Notes: a model not told the origin generated them from the letters alone. A stretch of DNA of 64,000 bases from Protopterus annectens (GCF_019279795.1 NC_056731.1:862026986-862090985), one strand, 5' to 3'; shown: positions 1 through 11,600, counted from the first letter of the stretch. Numbers and translations are program-made.

Positions 1-1
1 A

Positions 2-277
2 AAAAAGCGAATTTACCAACACATTTATGCAATTAGGAGACAAGATAAAACAAATGCCTTATTTAGACATAGCATAAATTGTAAGGATTTAAAAAAATCC
101 TCTTCTGTGTATTGGAAAATGTAGGTAGACAGGAGGGGGGGGTTAATTGGCCCTGTTTTTTGGAATACAGGGAAACACACTGGCAGGTGTTGTTGAATGC
201 TACAGTTTTTCCTGGTATTAATGACAGGATTTCTCTAAGGAGCTTGCTTCATTTAAAGGCAGATGAGATGAGATGAA
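2..277 (+). pseudogene. PLE GIY-YIG endonuclease, C-terminal piece
   Basis: C-terminal part of the endonuclease of a Penelope-like element, entering from the left edge of the window. The reading frame from base 2 shows RIYQHIYAIR and NALFRHS, matching the helix after the GIY-YIG core in the other PLE copies here (RIYEHLYDIR, NALYKHT at 38.5-38.6 kb). After a frameshift in the G-run at about 133-142 it continues with LEYRETHWQ and PGINDRISLR, the conserved PLE tail (compare LEYRELYWQ and GLND at 8.2 kb). An in-frame stop lies just before the G-run, so the copy is dead. The GIY-YIG core itself is outside the window. The assignment rests on agreement with the other copies and on known PLE architecture (RT followed by GIY-YIG). 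Confidence 0.75.
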
Positions 278-526
278 AATGGTTTAAGTGGTTGAACATA
301 AAAGCAATTAAGTTAGTATAAATATATATATATATTTTTAACAGATGAAATGTTTATTATATATGTGTTTTTATAGTAGAATTATTTATGTATTATACAT
401 AGCAACATATTTTAAAAGAACATATTAATGTGTTTTTAACTTGAGAGCACATTTAACTAATTAATTCATTTAAGTTAATTGATTGTGATTAAGCAATTGA
501 ATTGTATATAAAAAGGGGGGAAGTGT
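278..526 (+). other. PLE 3' untranslated region, AT-rich
   Basis: AT-rich non-coding stretch between the endonuclease remnant and the hammerhead motif. It holds a TA-rich run near 320-335 and no coding signal. Its place between the endonuclease stop and the ribozyme is the usual PLE 3' layout. Confidence 0.5.
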
Positions 527-601
527 GTAAGGTTTTGTATCTGATGAAGTTCTGTTTGTATTGAGTGTGAATAAAGGGAACGAAAGCGCTTATAACCTTA
601 C
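527..601 (+). ncRNA. Hammerhead ribozyme, PLE type I
   Basis: Self-cleaving ribozyme motif. Stem I is formed by GTAAGGTT (527-534) with AACCTTAC (594-601), plus AT (539-540) with AT (592-593), leaving TTGT as an internal loop on the 5' side. The core CTGATGA is at 541-547. Stem II pairs GTTC (549-552) with GAAC (578-581). GAAA is at 582-585. Stem III is one A-T pair closed by GCGC, with predicted cleavage after T591. PLEs are known to carry hammerheads with very short stem III, and a PLE endonuclease remnant lies directly upstream. Oddity: one extra A (548) sits between the core and stem II, as in the other copies in this window. Activity is inferred. Confidence 0.82.
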
Positions 602-1084
602 TCTGCCTGGTGTCTGGTTCTTTTCAAGGAGAAGGTATCCTGTGACATCTTTTTGTTGGATTACATCCCCACAGACCTTTAACTCTACAACCTCCACAAA
701 TCCCACCTCTCCAGCACAAGAGTATGTATTTTTCCCTTTACATTACACACATAAACATTCGAAGCATCTACAACAAAATACCACAATTCCATGCCTGGCT
801 TTCTCCTGCATGCTCCAGATATAGTTCTAGTAATTGGAATCTGGCTGTAAAACACACCAAAGATAATGAAATATACCCCCAAACTATAATATACAAACAG
901 CAGACAGACTTCATAAAATGTCCGGCAGAGCTCCATTACTATAAAAAATTATCTGCAGCTCATCCCTTCACCAGAAAATCTTCCACAATTTAGAAAGGCA
1001 GAAATGCTGATATATACCCTCAAGGACAACCAAAACAAAACTATCCATCACATGTAATAATTTTCAATTAACAAATAATTTTCT

Positions 1085-1171
1085 TGGGTGGCGAAAGCCA
1101 GGGTACCATTTGGCTAGGCTTATATAGGCCCTAGGGCCAATAGCCTAGTACCTATCTATGAACCTATGTGA
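1085..1171 (+). mobile_element. CR1 3' tail fragment
   Basis: Short insertion inside the older LINE. It matches the 3' end of the CR1 copy at 27.15-27.23 kb: GGGTGGCGAAAGCC, then GGCTAGGCTTATA, ATAGCCTAGTA and a terminal ATGAACCTATG repeat. The tail alone fits extreme 5' truncation on integration. It could instead be the end of a SINE using the same tail. Confidence 0.65.
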
Positions 1172-1278
1172 CTATTTCCACCTGGTAATAAACTCCCCAC
1201 TGCAGAAGATTTCTTTTGTTGGGTCTCAACTAACATTTCCGAAGGAAAGTTAATAATGGGCAATTTTAATATTAACTA

Positions 1279-1298
1279 TCTCTCTCTCTCTCTCTGTC
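1279..1298. repeat. (TC)n microsatellite
   Basis: Short CT/TC simple repeat within the degenerate LINE. Confidence 0.8.
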
Positions 1299-3075
1299 TC
1301 CTAACTCATGTATTCAATCGCCAAATCTTTATGTTCTCTCAGAACTAATCACCATTCCCACCCATTACAATAAAAGCAACACTAAGGGAAGACTGGATTT
1401 TTAGTTCTATGCTCCATAACATCTCCTTATACAGTACCCTTCCATTCACCATGAGTGATCATTTCCCTACTTACTTACTTAATAAGAAAGCAAACTAATA
1501 TACAAAAGCTACAAAATTTCAGCAAAGCACAAAATTTCACACAATTTAACAAAGACTCCTTCAACTCTTATCCAAAACTTCATAACTGGAACATTCTAAA
1601 ATACCATCCTGTGATGCAGTAGCTCTTTTTAATTCAACTTTCTTGAACATCCTAAATGGACTTGCTCCACTCAGAAAAAATGAGTTAAGGCCACACCTGC
1701 CACCTGGTTGTTCTGAAATATAAAACACCTCTTGAGACTTCGAGGTAGAGCATGGAATACATGGTTATTCAATGAACAGTAACAAATCTCCAAAAAAATC
1801 ATCCAAGTCAGAAAACAAACCAAAAATCAAATTGACAGATAAAAAACATACTGTTCTGACCTGCAACATTAAAAACTACCAGAATCAAAAAACATTTTTA
1901 TCTTCCATAAATTAGCTGTTCAGTCCCGACCATACTGCTCAGCCATCTCCTACATTAAATACCAACTCCTCTAACATTGCTGATGCCTTCAATGCCCCTT
2001 TCATTCAATCAGTCTCATCCTTACGTCAAAATTCCCCTCAGACCAATAACCAGACATCAGCATCACTTACCATCTCTCTTCATAACCACTGCTTTTAGCC
2101 ACTCCCCACTATTTATATAAAAAAAGCTACTACTTAAATTGAAATCCACCTACTTAGCCCCAACAACTTACCTGGAGAATACCTTCAAATGGCAGCTTAA
2201 GTCATAGACTACTACATCTCACTTCTAATAAATGACAATATCAGTGAAGCTATGTCCCTCCCCCAGAAAAAAAAAACACATGTTCCCCTTCACATAGGGG
2301 GGTATTCAACTGAACTCTCAAATTATAGGCCCATAGCCATCCTCTTCCCCCTTATCAAAATACTCAAGAAATGTGTACCCCCCAAAAGAAAAGAAATGTA
2401 TCCAGTCCAAGCTCCTACACTACCTCACACAAAATAAATCTCCTCTCTGTATCTCAACATGGCATCTGCCTCCATCACAGTACTTCTCTTGCTTTACACA
2501 GTTTCACCAATACAGTAAACACAAATAGGAATGATGTGAACCTAGTGTCTGCCCTCTTCCTTGACTTATCAAAAGCCTTTGACACAGTCTCACAATCCAT
2601 TCTCTTATGCAAACTTGATAACCTAGGGCTCGACACCACTGCTACACCATGGTTCTGTTGCTATCTCTTAAACAGAGCTCAGGCAGTCAAGTGCACACAA
2701 TATCTCATCCTTCCTCCCCATCCTAGCTGGTATACCACAAGGGTCAATCTTGGGACCTATTCTCATCAACATCCTACGTAATAAGCCTGTAAAACTGCAT
2801 ACCTAATTTAGTATGCAAATGATGGCACCATTATCTGCACTATAAAAAGCATCAATAAACTTTAAGAACTACCCAGAAGTCTTTCTCCTTTGTAGAAACC
2901 TGGTTGAAATCTGCCAAGGTATTCATTAATCCAAATAAATCCAAAATAATCCTATTTACTCCCAAATAGCTTTCAATCAAAATAGTATCATTCCCAGTTA
3001 CCTCATAAACCATATGAAAACTGAAGTTGTCATACATACTAAATTACTAGGCATTTATATACACAAAAACCTAAA

Positions 3076-3702
3076 ATGAGAAGTTATGTACCTACCATAA
3101 CGTTCCATGTTAGTTGTCTTCTCTCGCCTTCTTTCTTGCTTGATGGGTTCGGAGCCGATCCTCGGCTCACTCACTGCTAAGCTCAAGAGTCACTTTTACC
3201 AGCTCGAGGCAGCCCCATATCCCATGATGCAAGGCGGTAAGTACCCAGATCTCGTTTGGTACCTATAGGGAAAAACACCTAGCACAAAAAACTTTCCACT
3301 GAGGAAAGAAAGCAATTAGCCTAAAGGAAGGGCTGTAATGGGAACCAGATACTAACTGGTGCCTAAAGAAGCAATCTTCCAACAAGGGAGATCAAGGTCT
3401 GTCCAGGCAAGGGGGTAGGAGGGAGGGTCGCAAGAAAGAAGGCGAGAGAAGACAACTAACATGGAACGTTATGGTAGGTACATAACTTCTCAATGTTAAG
3501 TTGTCAATCTCGCCTTCATTCTTGCTTGATGGGACCGCGTCCCTAGCACCTCTATCCTGGGTGGCTCAATGGAACAGACTCTTGAGAACCGTAGAACCAA
3601 AACTGGCTCTATCCCTGGAGGCCAAATCCAATTTGTAATGAGAAACAAAGGTATGAGGAGTGGCCCAAGTGGCTGCTGCACAAATAGTGTCTAAACTAAA
3701 GA
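3076..3702 (-). mobile_element. DIRS element, 3' end only
   Basis: Truncated 3' end of a DIRS element related to the one at 13-19 kb. On the minus strand, at about 3702-3566, it encodes the tyrosine recombinase C-terminus (ICAAATW, HYKLDLAS, ASFGSTVLKS). This is close to the end of the recombinase at 13.7 kb and includes the likely nucleophile Tyr in SHYKLD. The non-coding terminus follows. It has a perfect 62-bp inverted repeat (3078-3139 with 3430-3491) and an internal near-copy of the terminal sequence at about 3495-3535, the internal complementary region typical of DIRS. The GGTTCGGAGCCGATCC block is shared with the larger copy. The 5' part is missing; CR1 sequence starts at about 3703. 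Confidence 0.8.
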
Positions 3703-4766
3703 TAATCACAAGGTGTTCTTTAGCTATGTCAAAACTTTGGGTGACAGTTCTCAGATCTGCACTGAGCTGGTGCAAAATGGCACAAAATACACTGAACTCA
3801 TAGACATTGCTAACATCCTGGCAGATAGGTTCAGTTCAAACCTCACCCCCCCTCCCACCTCCAAAAAGGCTTGTGTCTATCCCAGAAGAATGCAGTCACC
3901 CAGACATCACAGACACACAGGTGAAAGCAGCCCTCTCCAAAGTAAAAAACACAGCATCAATGGGACCAGATAGTATCCCGGGCTGCGTCTTACACGAACT
4001 CCAAATCGAACTAAACCCTCACATGAATTCACTGTTCCAACTCAGCCTTACCACAGGTTATGTACCCAAAGAATGGCGTACAGCAACAATGATCCCGCTC
4101 CACAAAGGTGGCGCCACAACGGATCCCAGGAACTATCACCCTATAAGCCTGACTAGCCTGGTCTGCATGGCTATGGAGCGCATCATCATGAATCTCATAA
4201 ACAAAGACACTGGGAACCTCCAAACACTGGACCCCACCCAATTCAGCTTTGTTAAGGGCAGATCTTGCCTCTTAAACCTAGTTGACTTCTTCGAAACAGT
4301 TACCAAAGCCATAGATGAGGGAAAGGTAGTCCACACAGCCTACCTAGACCTCGCAAAGGCCTTCGACACAATACCCCACTCTGGTATCATAAATAAGCTT
4401 ACCAGCTTAAATATCAACTCATATGTCACAAAATGGGTTGCAAACTAGCTCAGGGATAGAACTCACATGGTCAGTGTCGCGGGTGCCATGTCCGACTCTA
4501 AACCAGTTACAAGTGGAGTCCCAAAGGGATCAGTCCTGGGACCCCTCTTGCTTGGTATATACTTCTCTGAGGTACAGGCAAACATGGGAGGACTGTGGCT
4601 AACCAAGTTCGCAGACGATTGCAAACTGGGAGCCATAATTGACTCTCCGGCTGACACAAGCATCCTCCAAAAGGGCCTTACGGAGACTGATACCTGGTGT
4701 CAGAACCATGGCCTCAAGCTAAATGCAAAAAAATACATAGTCATCCCCTTTGGGAAAAACAAAAAC
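3703..4766 (+). pseudogene. CR1 reverse transcriptase fragment
   Basis: Piece of a CR1-type LINE ORF2 covering the pre-RT linker and RT. It begins within HKVFFSYVKTLG, shifts frame around 3860-3900, then reads GPDSIPGCVLHEL, GYVPKEWRTATMIPLHKGGA, PISLTSLVCMAMERI, FVKGRSCLLNLVDFFE and YLDLAKAFDTIPHSGI. A stop at 4446-4448 interrupts it, followed by SGVPKGSVLGPLL and the catalytic FADDCKLG at about 4609-4630. It ends abruptly near 4766 after LNAKKYIVIPFGKN, with no 3' tail. It is very similar to the copies at 25, 34 and 36.7 kb. Both ends are missing, so it is a dead fragment. Confidence 0.9.
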
Positions 4767-6610
4767 TTATCAGTGCTGCTCTGCACAGTTGACAGGTATG
4801 GCCCACTACCCACAGGGACAGATTCTATTGTCCTTAGCAGTTGTTCAGTTGAACATCATTACAACAAAAACACCTGATGGCACATATAAATCATTCCACA
4901 TCATCTATCCCATTATTATGGACCAGTTACTACAATCACTTACATGTATATATACTTCACATCTTTTCTGGATAGTTTGCTGGATGGATTTTTTTTTTTT
5001 TTTGCCTTTCATTCACTCTCTCTCTCTCTATCTCGGTCTCTCTCCAGTAAATGGATTGAGCTGCTTTGAAAAGATTGCAGCATGGATTTTGTAGGTGATG
5101 CACATGACCAGGTGATGGCCTCTGCACCTATCAGTGTCCACCACTTGCTACCTGCATGCAGCATGCTGTGTAGTACTTCCAATTACCAGTGCCATGGCAA
5201 CCCACTACTATAAATCTCTACATCATGTGGGCGTGGTCCCTTTACCTTTCCTGTATGGTGGACATCTTTCCTGTGTGTGGGCAGCTGTGTTACAGACAGC
5301 AGGTAGCAATACCTCTTACAAGAGAACTTGCACACTCAGGCCAGCTACATATTTGTATGAGGGTACAGAACTACAGACAGAGTATGAGTAGCGCTGTATG
5401 CATTGTATAGCACCAGTCTTACAGGGTTTGTGTGTACATACTAGTTTAACTTGGAATGCAGTGTATCTGCATTGCTCTTAACTGTGGACCTACCCACTTG
5501 ATGACCAGAGATGTGCCTGTTATGTTTTGTCTGTCAACCACACAGGTCTTATGTCAGATATATCACTGGCAGTGTGTGTGTTGAGTGCTATCAGTACATG
5601 GCTACATCCGTTTCTGTTTCTAACTTCATATTTCTGACTAAGGGTATGTTGCAGACTATCCTGTAACACCAGCGATGTGCTTAGTGTATGACAACAGTAT
5701 TTCACATATGGGCCTGTGTTCCAGCCTCTGTCCTCCACCTACATACCAGGCATTGTCCATATGACATGCTGTCAGGGGTTGTTATGTAGTGGGCTGTGAG
5801 TAGGTCATGCTGCCATTCCTGCCATCAGTCCACTGCTGTTGTGGCCCCCACATATATTGTGGGGTTGGGTCCATATATGTGTGGGCTTCATCTACACAAT
5901 ACATGTGTGCCCTTATACACTCCAGAGGCCAATGTATGTAACAGTGGTATATGGCCCTGTATGTCAGTCTATGGGGGGATGCACCATAACTAACCTAGGC
6001 TGTTACAACATGTGGGGGTATCAGGGGTAAGCTGCCTTAAGGTATCTGGATGAACATTACCATACAATTCACCTTGAGTAAATGCAGGCCTACTGCTTCC
6101 TGCCATACAGACTGTTCTATTTGTCAGTGTGATTGTGATGGTGTCAGTTATGCCTTGTTATGTAACAGATACATCCCATTGTGTCAAATGAGGTCTTTAG
6201 CCCCTAGAGATTGTGTACAGAGTGTAGACAGAGGCAGCTGGACTATACATCTGCATTACTTACTGTTGATTGATTGTTATCATGTGGCCCAGTCTGTCTT
6301 TACTATTGTACTACTTGAAGGCCTCGGCCTGGACAGCAATATATGTAAACCTTTCCAGAATACTGTATTAATACAACTGTTTCACAGTTGCATTAGTCTG
6401 TTTATATGTATGCAAACCTGTGTGTGGTGTTATATCCTTTGACCTCTATGTGGGTATATGTTGCAGGCAACAATTGTCATTTGTATTGGTGGCTCATACA
6501 GTTTCCAGTTGGTAAGGTGGCAACTGTAGGCATAATGGCTGTACCGGATTGTGTGCACCTTCTACATATGTATCTTCCTATACATGTTGCTGTGTGTGTA
6601 TGTGTAGTTA
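4767..6610. other. Unassigned non-coding stretch
   Basis: No gene recognised. The reading frames are short and lack family motifs. There is a T-run with CT-rich sequence near 4988-5045. Composition is even, rich in TGT and ACA words, unlike the flanking CR1. It may be the start of the same unassigned unit that contains the arrays at 9.5-13 kb, but I cannot show this. Confidence 0.4.
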
Positions 6611-6611
6611 C

Positions 6612-6662
<51 letters not shown>
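6611..6662. repeat. (AT)n microsatellite
   Basis: Long alternating AT tract, flanked by degenerate ATAT units that run to about 6710. Confidence 0.95.
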
Positions 6663-6664
<2 letters not shown>

Positions 6665-6999
6665 TATATAAATATGTATCTGTATATATGTTATGTGTCT
6701 GTGTATATGTATCTTAGGAATGTTGATTGCTTCCACATTGTACATTCCCTATGGTAGCCAGAATATAATGCATGATATGTTATTGATACCAGCCTGACAT
6801 CATACAGGTGAGATGGAGTACTGTTAACATCTCGTGCCCATGTTGTGTCAGGTCCTGGTTATGGGACTTGCAACAGTTGATACTGTACTGCAGGGCAGAT
6901 GTGTTTGGCTGTGGGGGGGATATCTATACGTACAAGACGTATGTTGTTTGGGCCCCCTCACTCCCATTAACGGTGCATGTGGATATATATGTTTTTGTT

Positions 7000-7060
7000 G
7001 TGCTTTCTTTTATATCTATAGATATATGTCTGTATATACATATATAGATATACATTTATG

Positions 7061-7113
<53 letters not shown>

Positions 7114-7203
7114 CTGAATATATATAGACATATAGATGTAGACATATATATCTATAGATGTATGCATATGTATGTATATATATAATATATGTGTATATAT
7201 TTA

Positions 7204-7262
<59 letters not shown>

Positions 7263-7320
7263 ACACATATAGATATGTTATATCTATTTAGATATAAATA
7301 TATATACACACACACACATA
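7000..7320. repeat. AT-rich compound microsatellite, self-complementary
   Basis: Two long (TA)n runs (about 7062-7111 and 7209-7260) lie within TATATAGACATATAGATGT-like spacer sequence, ending in ACACACAC at about 7305-7316. The whole stretch can fold on itself on either strand. The long Tyr/Ile frames across it are artefacts of the repeat. Confidence 0.95.
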
Positions 7321-7399
7321 CATCTACATACATTTCCTGTACTGTTGAATGACTGGGCTGGATGATATGTTTGTGAAAACATCAGGGTTATGTATATTT

Positions 7400-7810
7400 A
7401 TTTTATTATTTTATTTTACATTTGTTAACCGGGCTAGTCCAACTGGATATATGTACATTTTCAGCACAGGCCCGGGGAGAAAAGCTCCACATCAAAAAAC
7501 AGTAATTGCAGTGGTACAATTTAAAGAAACTAGTGAAAAAAATTTAGTTACATACATGATATCAGGAATTTAAATACAATACCAAAGGAAAATATATGTA
7601 GAAAGGTTATTTATAATAGGAGAGATTTTCCTCACGGATAAAAGATCTTTAGATGCTTATAAAAGTGTTAGGCTGTTAGGAGAGAACCAAATCAATGCAG
7701 CAACCAAACCAAATAAATTGAAAATATCCACAAGCACAGGACCTGGAGCCCACCAAAAATCAAGGCAAATATTTAAGGCAAAAGTTTAATGCGTATTTCC
7801 AAAACATAAA
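7400..7810. other. Non-coding sequence before PLE terminus
   Basis: AT-rich sequence with no supported coding signal. Part of it (about 7600-7810) is probably the distal 3' terminal region of the minus-strand PLE whose ribozyme-like block starts at about 7815, but its end is not defined. Confidence 0.35.
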
Positions 7811-7814
7811 ATAA

Positions 7815-7868
7815 ATCCAACCAAGTGCTTTCGCCCGGTACTCTACCAGGCTTTTTCAAGGACTAAAT
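7815..7868 (-). ncRNA. Eroded hammerhead-like motif of a PLE
   Basis: On the minus strand the 3' half of a hammerhead is intact: an 8-bp stem II (GCCTGGTA with TACCGGGC, three-base loop), then GAAA, GCAC and TT, matching the families at 0.55 and 46.1 kb. The 5' core expected as CTGATGA reads CTTGAAAA, so the ribozyme should be inactive. It lies about 270 bp downstream of a PLE endonuclease C-terminus, as expected. Confidence 0.6.
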
Positions 7869-8134
7869 AAAATCTTTATAAATCATCCCTTTAAATAGTA
7901 ATGTTCCATATCAGCTGGTCAACAAGTAATTCATCAGTTAATTAATTAATTAATTAAAACAATGACTCCATACATTTCCTTTGATAATTAATAACTCCAT
8001 GTCTTTCATTCTTTAAACAAATAATTAAAATACATAAATGAAATGCAATGTGCCTAACATTAAAAACTAAACATATCCTAATGAACTTTTTATGAACTTT
8101 TATGATTACACTGTGGAACCCCATCCCAAATATA

Positions 8135-8369
8135 TTAAAGTCTAGCCCTTCTTAATTTTAACACTGGGGCAATGTTAATATTGTCGTTTAGTCCTAGGAA
8201 CCTAGTCTCGTTTAGTTTAAGCTGCCAATAAAGTTCACGGTATTCAAGTAATGTTTCCCAACTCCCCCCTCTTAATTCAGGCGTGACTTGCTCTAATACC
8301 ATAAACCTTAATTCCATTTCTTTACATTTCTGGGAATGCTTAAAAAAAGCATTTGTTTCTTTATTTCTC
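8135..8369 (-). pseudogene. PLE GIY-YIG endonuclease, C-terminal half
   Basis: Minus-strand reading shows NAFFKHSQKC, LRFMVLEQV, RGGSWETLLEYRELYWQ and GLND, ending at a stop at 8135-8137. These are the conserved C-terminal blocks after the PLE GIY-YIG core. The frame is open through the terminal 60 residues. The N-terminal half of the same domain lies immediately beyond it in opposite orientation (8370-8520), so the domain has been split by an inversion. Confidence 0.85.
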
Positions 8370-8520
8370 TGATAGATTATTACAATTGTGCATCGAAAGG
8401 AGAAGTATATTTAGGGGTCTGCATATTCTGTTTAGGTTTTTATGTTGGTAAAACAGAGAGACCCCTAAGAAGAAGGGTGTATGAGCATCTTTATGACATC
8501 TCGAGAAATCTCCAGTGGAC
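8370..8520 (+). pseudogene. PLE GIY-YIG core, inverted relative to its C-terminus
   Basis: Plus-strand frame with YYNCASKGEVYLGVC followed by FYVGKTERPLRRRVYEHLYDI. This is the GIY-YIG core (GEVYLGV and FYVGKT) with the conserved Arg and the EHL glutamate region. It is the natural N-terminal continuation of the minus-strand half at 8135-8369, but on the other strand; the junction at about 8369/8370 is head-to-head. No other PLE sequence is visible beyond 8520. Confidence 0.85.
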
Positions 8521-8530
8521 ACATATGTGA

Positions 8531-9500
8531 AATGGACAGGTATGTATGGGGCGTGATTTTTTTTTTTTTGGGAACAGATCGCCCTTTTTTTTTTCCAGGT
8601 GAGAGTGGGATGTTGGGGAGGAATAGCAGGTCTATTTGAGGAGTAGTTTGGGTAGGTTAACAGACAAGACAAACAAGATGCATACAGGGGCGGTATATGA
8701 CACATGTGGGGGATAAACACCTTGATGGGGAGGGATGTTGGGAAATCGGAAACCCATGAGTCCCCTAGTGGAAACAGTGGGACTCAGGTCCCCAGCCATG
8801 GGCAGTCACCACTGCACCTTCACAGACCTGAAGGTGGCTGTGCTGGGGGTTGAGTCAGAGAGCCAGACCGACGGGTGACAGGTTCCTGTCCGCGCCCACT
8901 CCCGGGGGGGGGGGGGCATCCCCTGAGGTGCTTCCACCCGAAGGTATTGCAGGACCAATTGACGAGGAGGTCCTCAGGTGGGCCCCAGATGTGCTGGTGC
9001 CCCTTGCCACAGCCAGCTAAGGTGGGACAGGTGGGTCCGCTGGGACCCATATTCCCATACGTGCTATGGTGTTTATGTTTTATCAAAATATGTGGGTTAG
9101 TAATAGTCAACACATTCCAGGATTAGGTATAACAGCATGCATAGATATTCCCATTAACCCAGACACCAGATATGGAACAGTTGCATAGCAAACAGAACAC
9201 ATGCATATTTGGGGCCACATTGGTAATTACAACAGCACGCAGGTACATTGATGGCACCATGCCACCAATGTTGGAGTATTTCAACATAGCACATGCATAG
9301 AAACAGATTTAAATAATTATCAAACAATAGGACATATGATCCAACATTACAGTGAAGTCATCACGTACCATTTGAGTTGGGTATTTAGTTTATTGTTGCA
9401 GATATGGTGGGGGGGAGATGTCAATTAACAACTAGTATAGTCCTGTAATTCGCATTACTTTCCTAGTCAGTGCTGTTATCTGTACCTTACAAGTATTACT
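8531..9500. other. Unassigned sequence with GC-rich block
   Basis: Contains T-runs (8558-8592) and a GC-rich block (about 8730-9060) with a run of 12 G at 8904-8915. The minus strand of the block reads as proline-rich in two frames, but no domain is recognisable. It could be a low-complexity exon of the same unit as the Myb/SANT-like exon at 11.7-12.0 kb; this is speculative. Confidence 0.35.
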
Positions 9501-9539
9501 ACACTACCTTATTGCCTTAGTTTGGACAGTGACATGGCT

Positions 9540-11420
9540 GTCGACAACTATATACATGAACTGGTTTTACCTGCAGTATACACCTCTTACCTGGTATACC
9601 TGTGGAGGAATTGTTTGTTAACATTAACTAACTGTTTCTACACATACTCCCAGATTCCAGGTTGATGTTATGCACGTACCTGTCCATCTCTTTTTGCACA
9701 GACTCTGGCCATGTCTTGACCACAAGCAGGTGACATATGTAGACTATTGCCTTCTTCAACCTTTAGTGACTTACAACACTCTTATGCAGGATTTCCTACA
9801 CAGTTATATTATGTAGCACAGTGTGGGTGACTGTGATGAGTGATACCTTATTATTCAGAGCAACTGCAACACCCACAATGCCATACAATACCAAAGTAAA
9901 CAGTACCCATACAGGGTATCAATTTTTTATTTCTAGGCACAGTGTTCGTATCTGACAGACCTGTGGGAGCAATGTTTGTTAGCACTACCTGAATGTTGCC
10001 ACACAAATTACCAGAATTCACATTAGTATTATGCACATACATCTCACTCTGTTACTGTATACACTCTGGTCACAGCGACAACATGGGGGTGTAGATGGGA
10101 CATACGTGGCTTATTAGTCTCATAACATTTTGGGGAGTTGCTAGTGTGACAGGTTTTGTTCTTATAGATGTGTGACAATCAGTTGTATTTCCTGTTTGCT
10201 GCCTAAACATCTGGGATCATCCCACTGATTCCCAAGGGGACAGGGTGACAGGCAGCAGATATGGGCCAATATACTGGACATTCTGGACATATCTGTACAG
10301 TTGTGGGGTATGATTCTGAATGCAGCCTACTTACACTCCCAGGATTCAGACCATGGCTGTGTCTGCTAACATTAAAACACTGTCCATCACAGTTGTGTGT
10401 GCTATATAGATATCGCTGTATATCTCTTATCTGATTTCTGTGTATAATTCTCCTGTGGTTTTACATTCTGACCTTGTATTACATCACTCTTATACAGGAT
10501 TTCCTAGGCAGTTATATTATGTAGCAGAGTGTGGGTGACAGTGATGAGTAATGCCTTATTATTCAGAGCAACTGCAACAATAACAATGCCATACAATACC
10601 AAAGTAAACAGGACCAGTACAGGGTATCAACCTTTTATTTCTGGGCACAGTGTTCGTATCTGATGGACCTGTGGGGGTAAAGTTTGTTAGCACTACCTGA
10701 ATGTTGCCACACAAAGTACCAGATTTCACATTACTATTATGCACATACATCTCACTCTGTTACTGTACACACTCTGGTCACAGTTTGACAACATGGGGGT
10801 GTAGACGGGACATACTTGGCTTATTATTCTCATAACAGTTTGGTGAGTTGCTAGAGTGACAGGTTTGTTCTTACAGATGTGTGACAATCAGTTGTATTTC
10901 TTGTTTGCAGCCTATACGTCTGGGATCATCCCACTGATTTCCCAGGGGGATAGAGTGACAGGCAGCAGATATGGGTCAATTTACTGGACATTCTGGACAT
11001 ATCTGTACAGTTGAGGGGTATGATTCTGTATGCAGACTACTACCACTCCCAGGATTTGAACCATGGCTGTGTGTGCTAAAAATACAACAGTTCACGTCTC
11101 AGCTGCGTGTGCTATTTGGATTTTATTGTCTGTCTTTTCACCTTTTTCTGTCTATGTCTCTCTCAGTTTTACTAAATGACCTCTGGGGATTACACCAGTC
11201 ATATACAGACATTTCTACACATTTTATTTATGTTGCACAGTGTGGGTAACAATGCTTAATACAACAGTACTATTACGTGATTGCAAATCTTCATTACCAT
11301 ATGATACCAGAGTAAACACATGCAGTCCAGCAGTTAGACCTTTATTATCAGGTTATTATGCTTTTATTTACATACAACCTATATGACACTCTTCCTTCCA
11401 TATTCTCTGGTGTATGCAGT
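9540..11420. repeat. Tandem array, period about 708 bp
   Basis: Two near-complete units begin at 9781 and 10489 (offset 708), each starting CTTAT(G/A)CAGGATTTCCTA and containing GAGCAACTGCAAC and TTTGTTAGCACTACCTGAAT. A third, more diverged unit starts at about 11200 (offset 711) and breaks off near 11420. Older partial homology is visible at about 9595-9780 (TTGTTTGTTAACATTAACTAACTG). The minus-strand 63-residue frames at 9851-10042 and 10559-10750 are counterparts within the repeat, not genes. Confidence 0.85.
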
Positions 11421-11504
11421 ACTTGCCTTAAACAATACAGGTTTTATACAGGCAATTAACTTACTAATACTTTTAGATTTATTTCCTTTGACAGTATATG
11501 CAAG

Positions 11505-11600
11505 AGTATTACTAACCTGCCTCACATCGCAACCTCTCCAAGCGACATCCATGGGCCTCCTGGTTTGCAGCCCGCTCACTTGCCGCTGTGAAGGACATAA
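11505..11600 (-). other. Possible second exon of the Myb/SANT-like gene
   Basis: On the minus strand, TCCTTCACAG precedes a short open stretch, followed by GCAG and GTTAGT. This could be an acceptor-exon-donor arrangement of about 80 bases, downstream of the Myb/SANT-like exon and its donor-like GTAAGT. No recognisable domain is encoded. Treat as a weak candidate. Confidence 0.25.

Larger units (their letters stand above)
700..3074 (+). pseudogene. Degenerate LINE (CR1/L2 group): endonuclease and RT
   Basis: Old non-LTR retrotransposon with many stops and frameshifts. Its APE-type endonuclease starts at about 740 with NIRSIYNKIPQFHAWL, then a frameshifted APDIVLVI. The end of that domain can be read around 1380-1470 (TMSDHF in one frame). 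RT motifs follow: YRPIAIL near 2320, FLDLSKAFDTVSQSILLCKL at 2555-2615, and a GIPQGSILGPI-like block near 2735-2765. The FADD block is not clear. It belongs to a different, older family than the CR1 copies at 3.7, 23, 33 and 36 kb. The clade is uncertain: L2, Rex or CR1 are all possible. It is interrupted by a CR1 tail at 1085-1171 and cut by a DIRS terminus at 3076. Confidence 0.65.

Noticed and set aside
7016-7333. Open frames of up to 105 residues across the AT repeats
   Set aside because: They consist of Tyr-Ile repeats produced by the TA microsatellite and have no gene-like composition.
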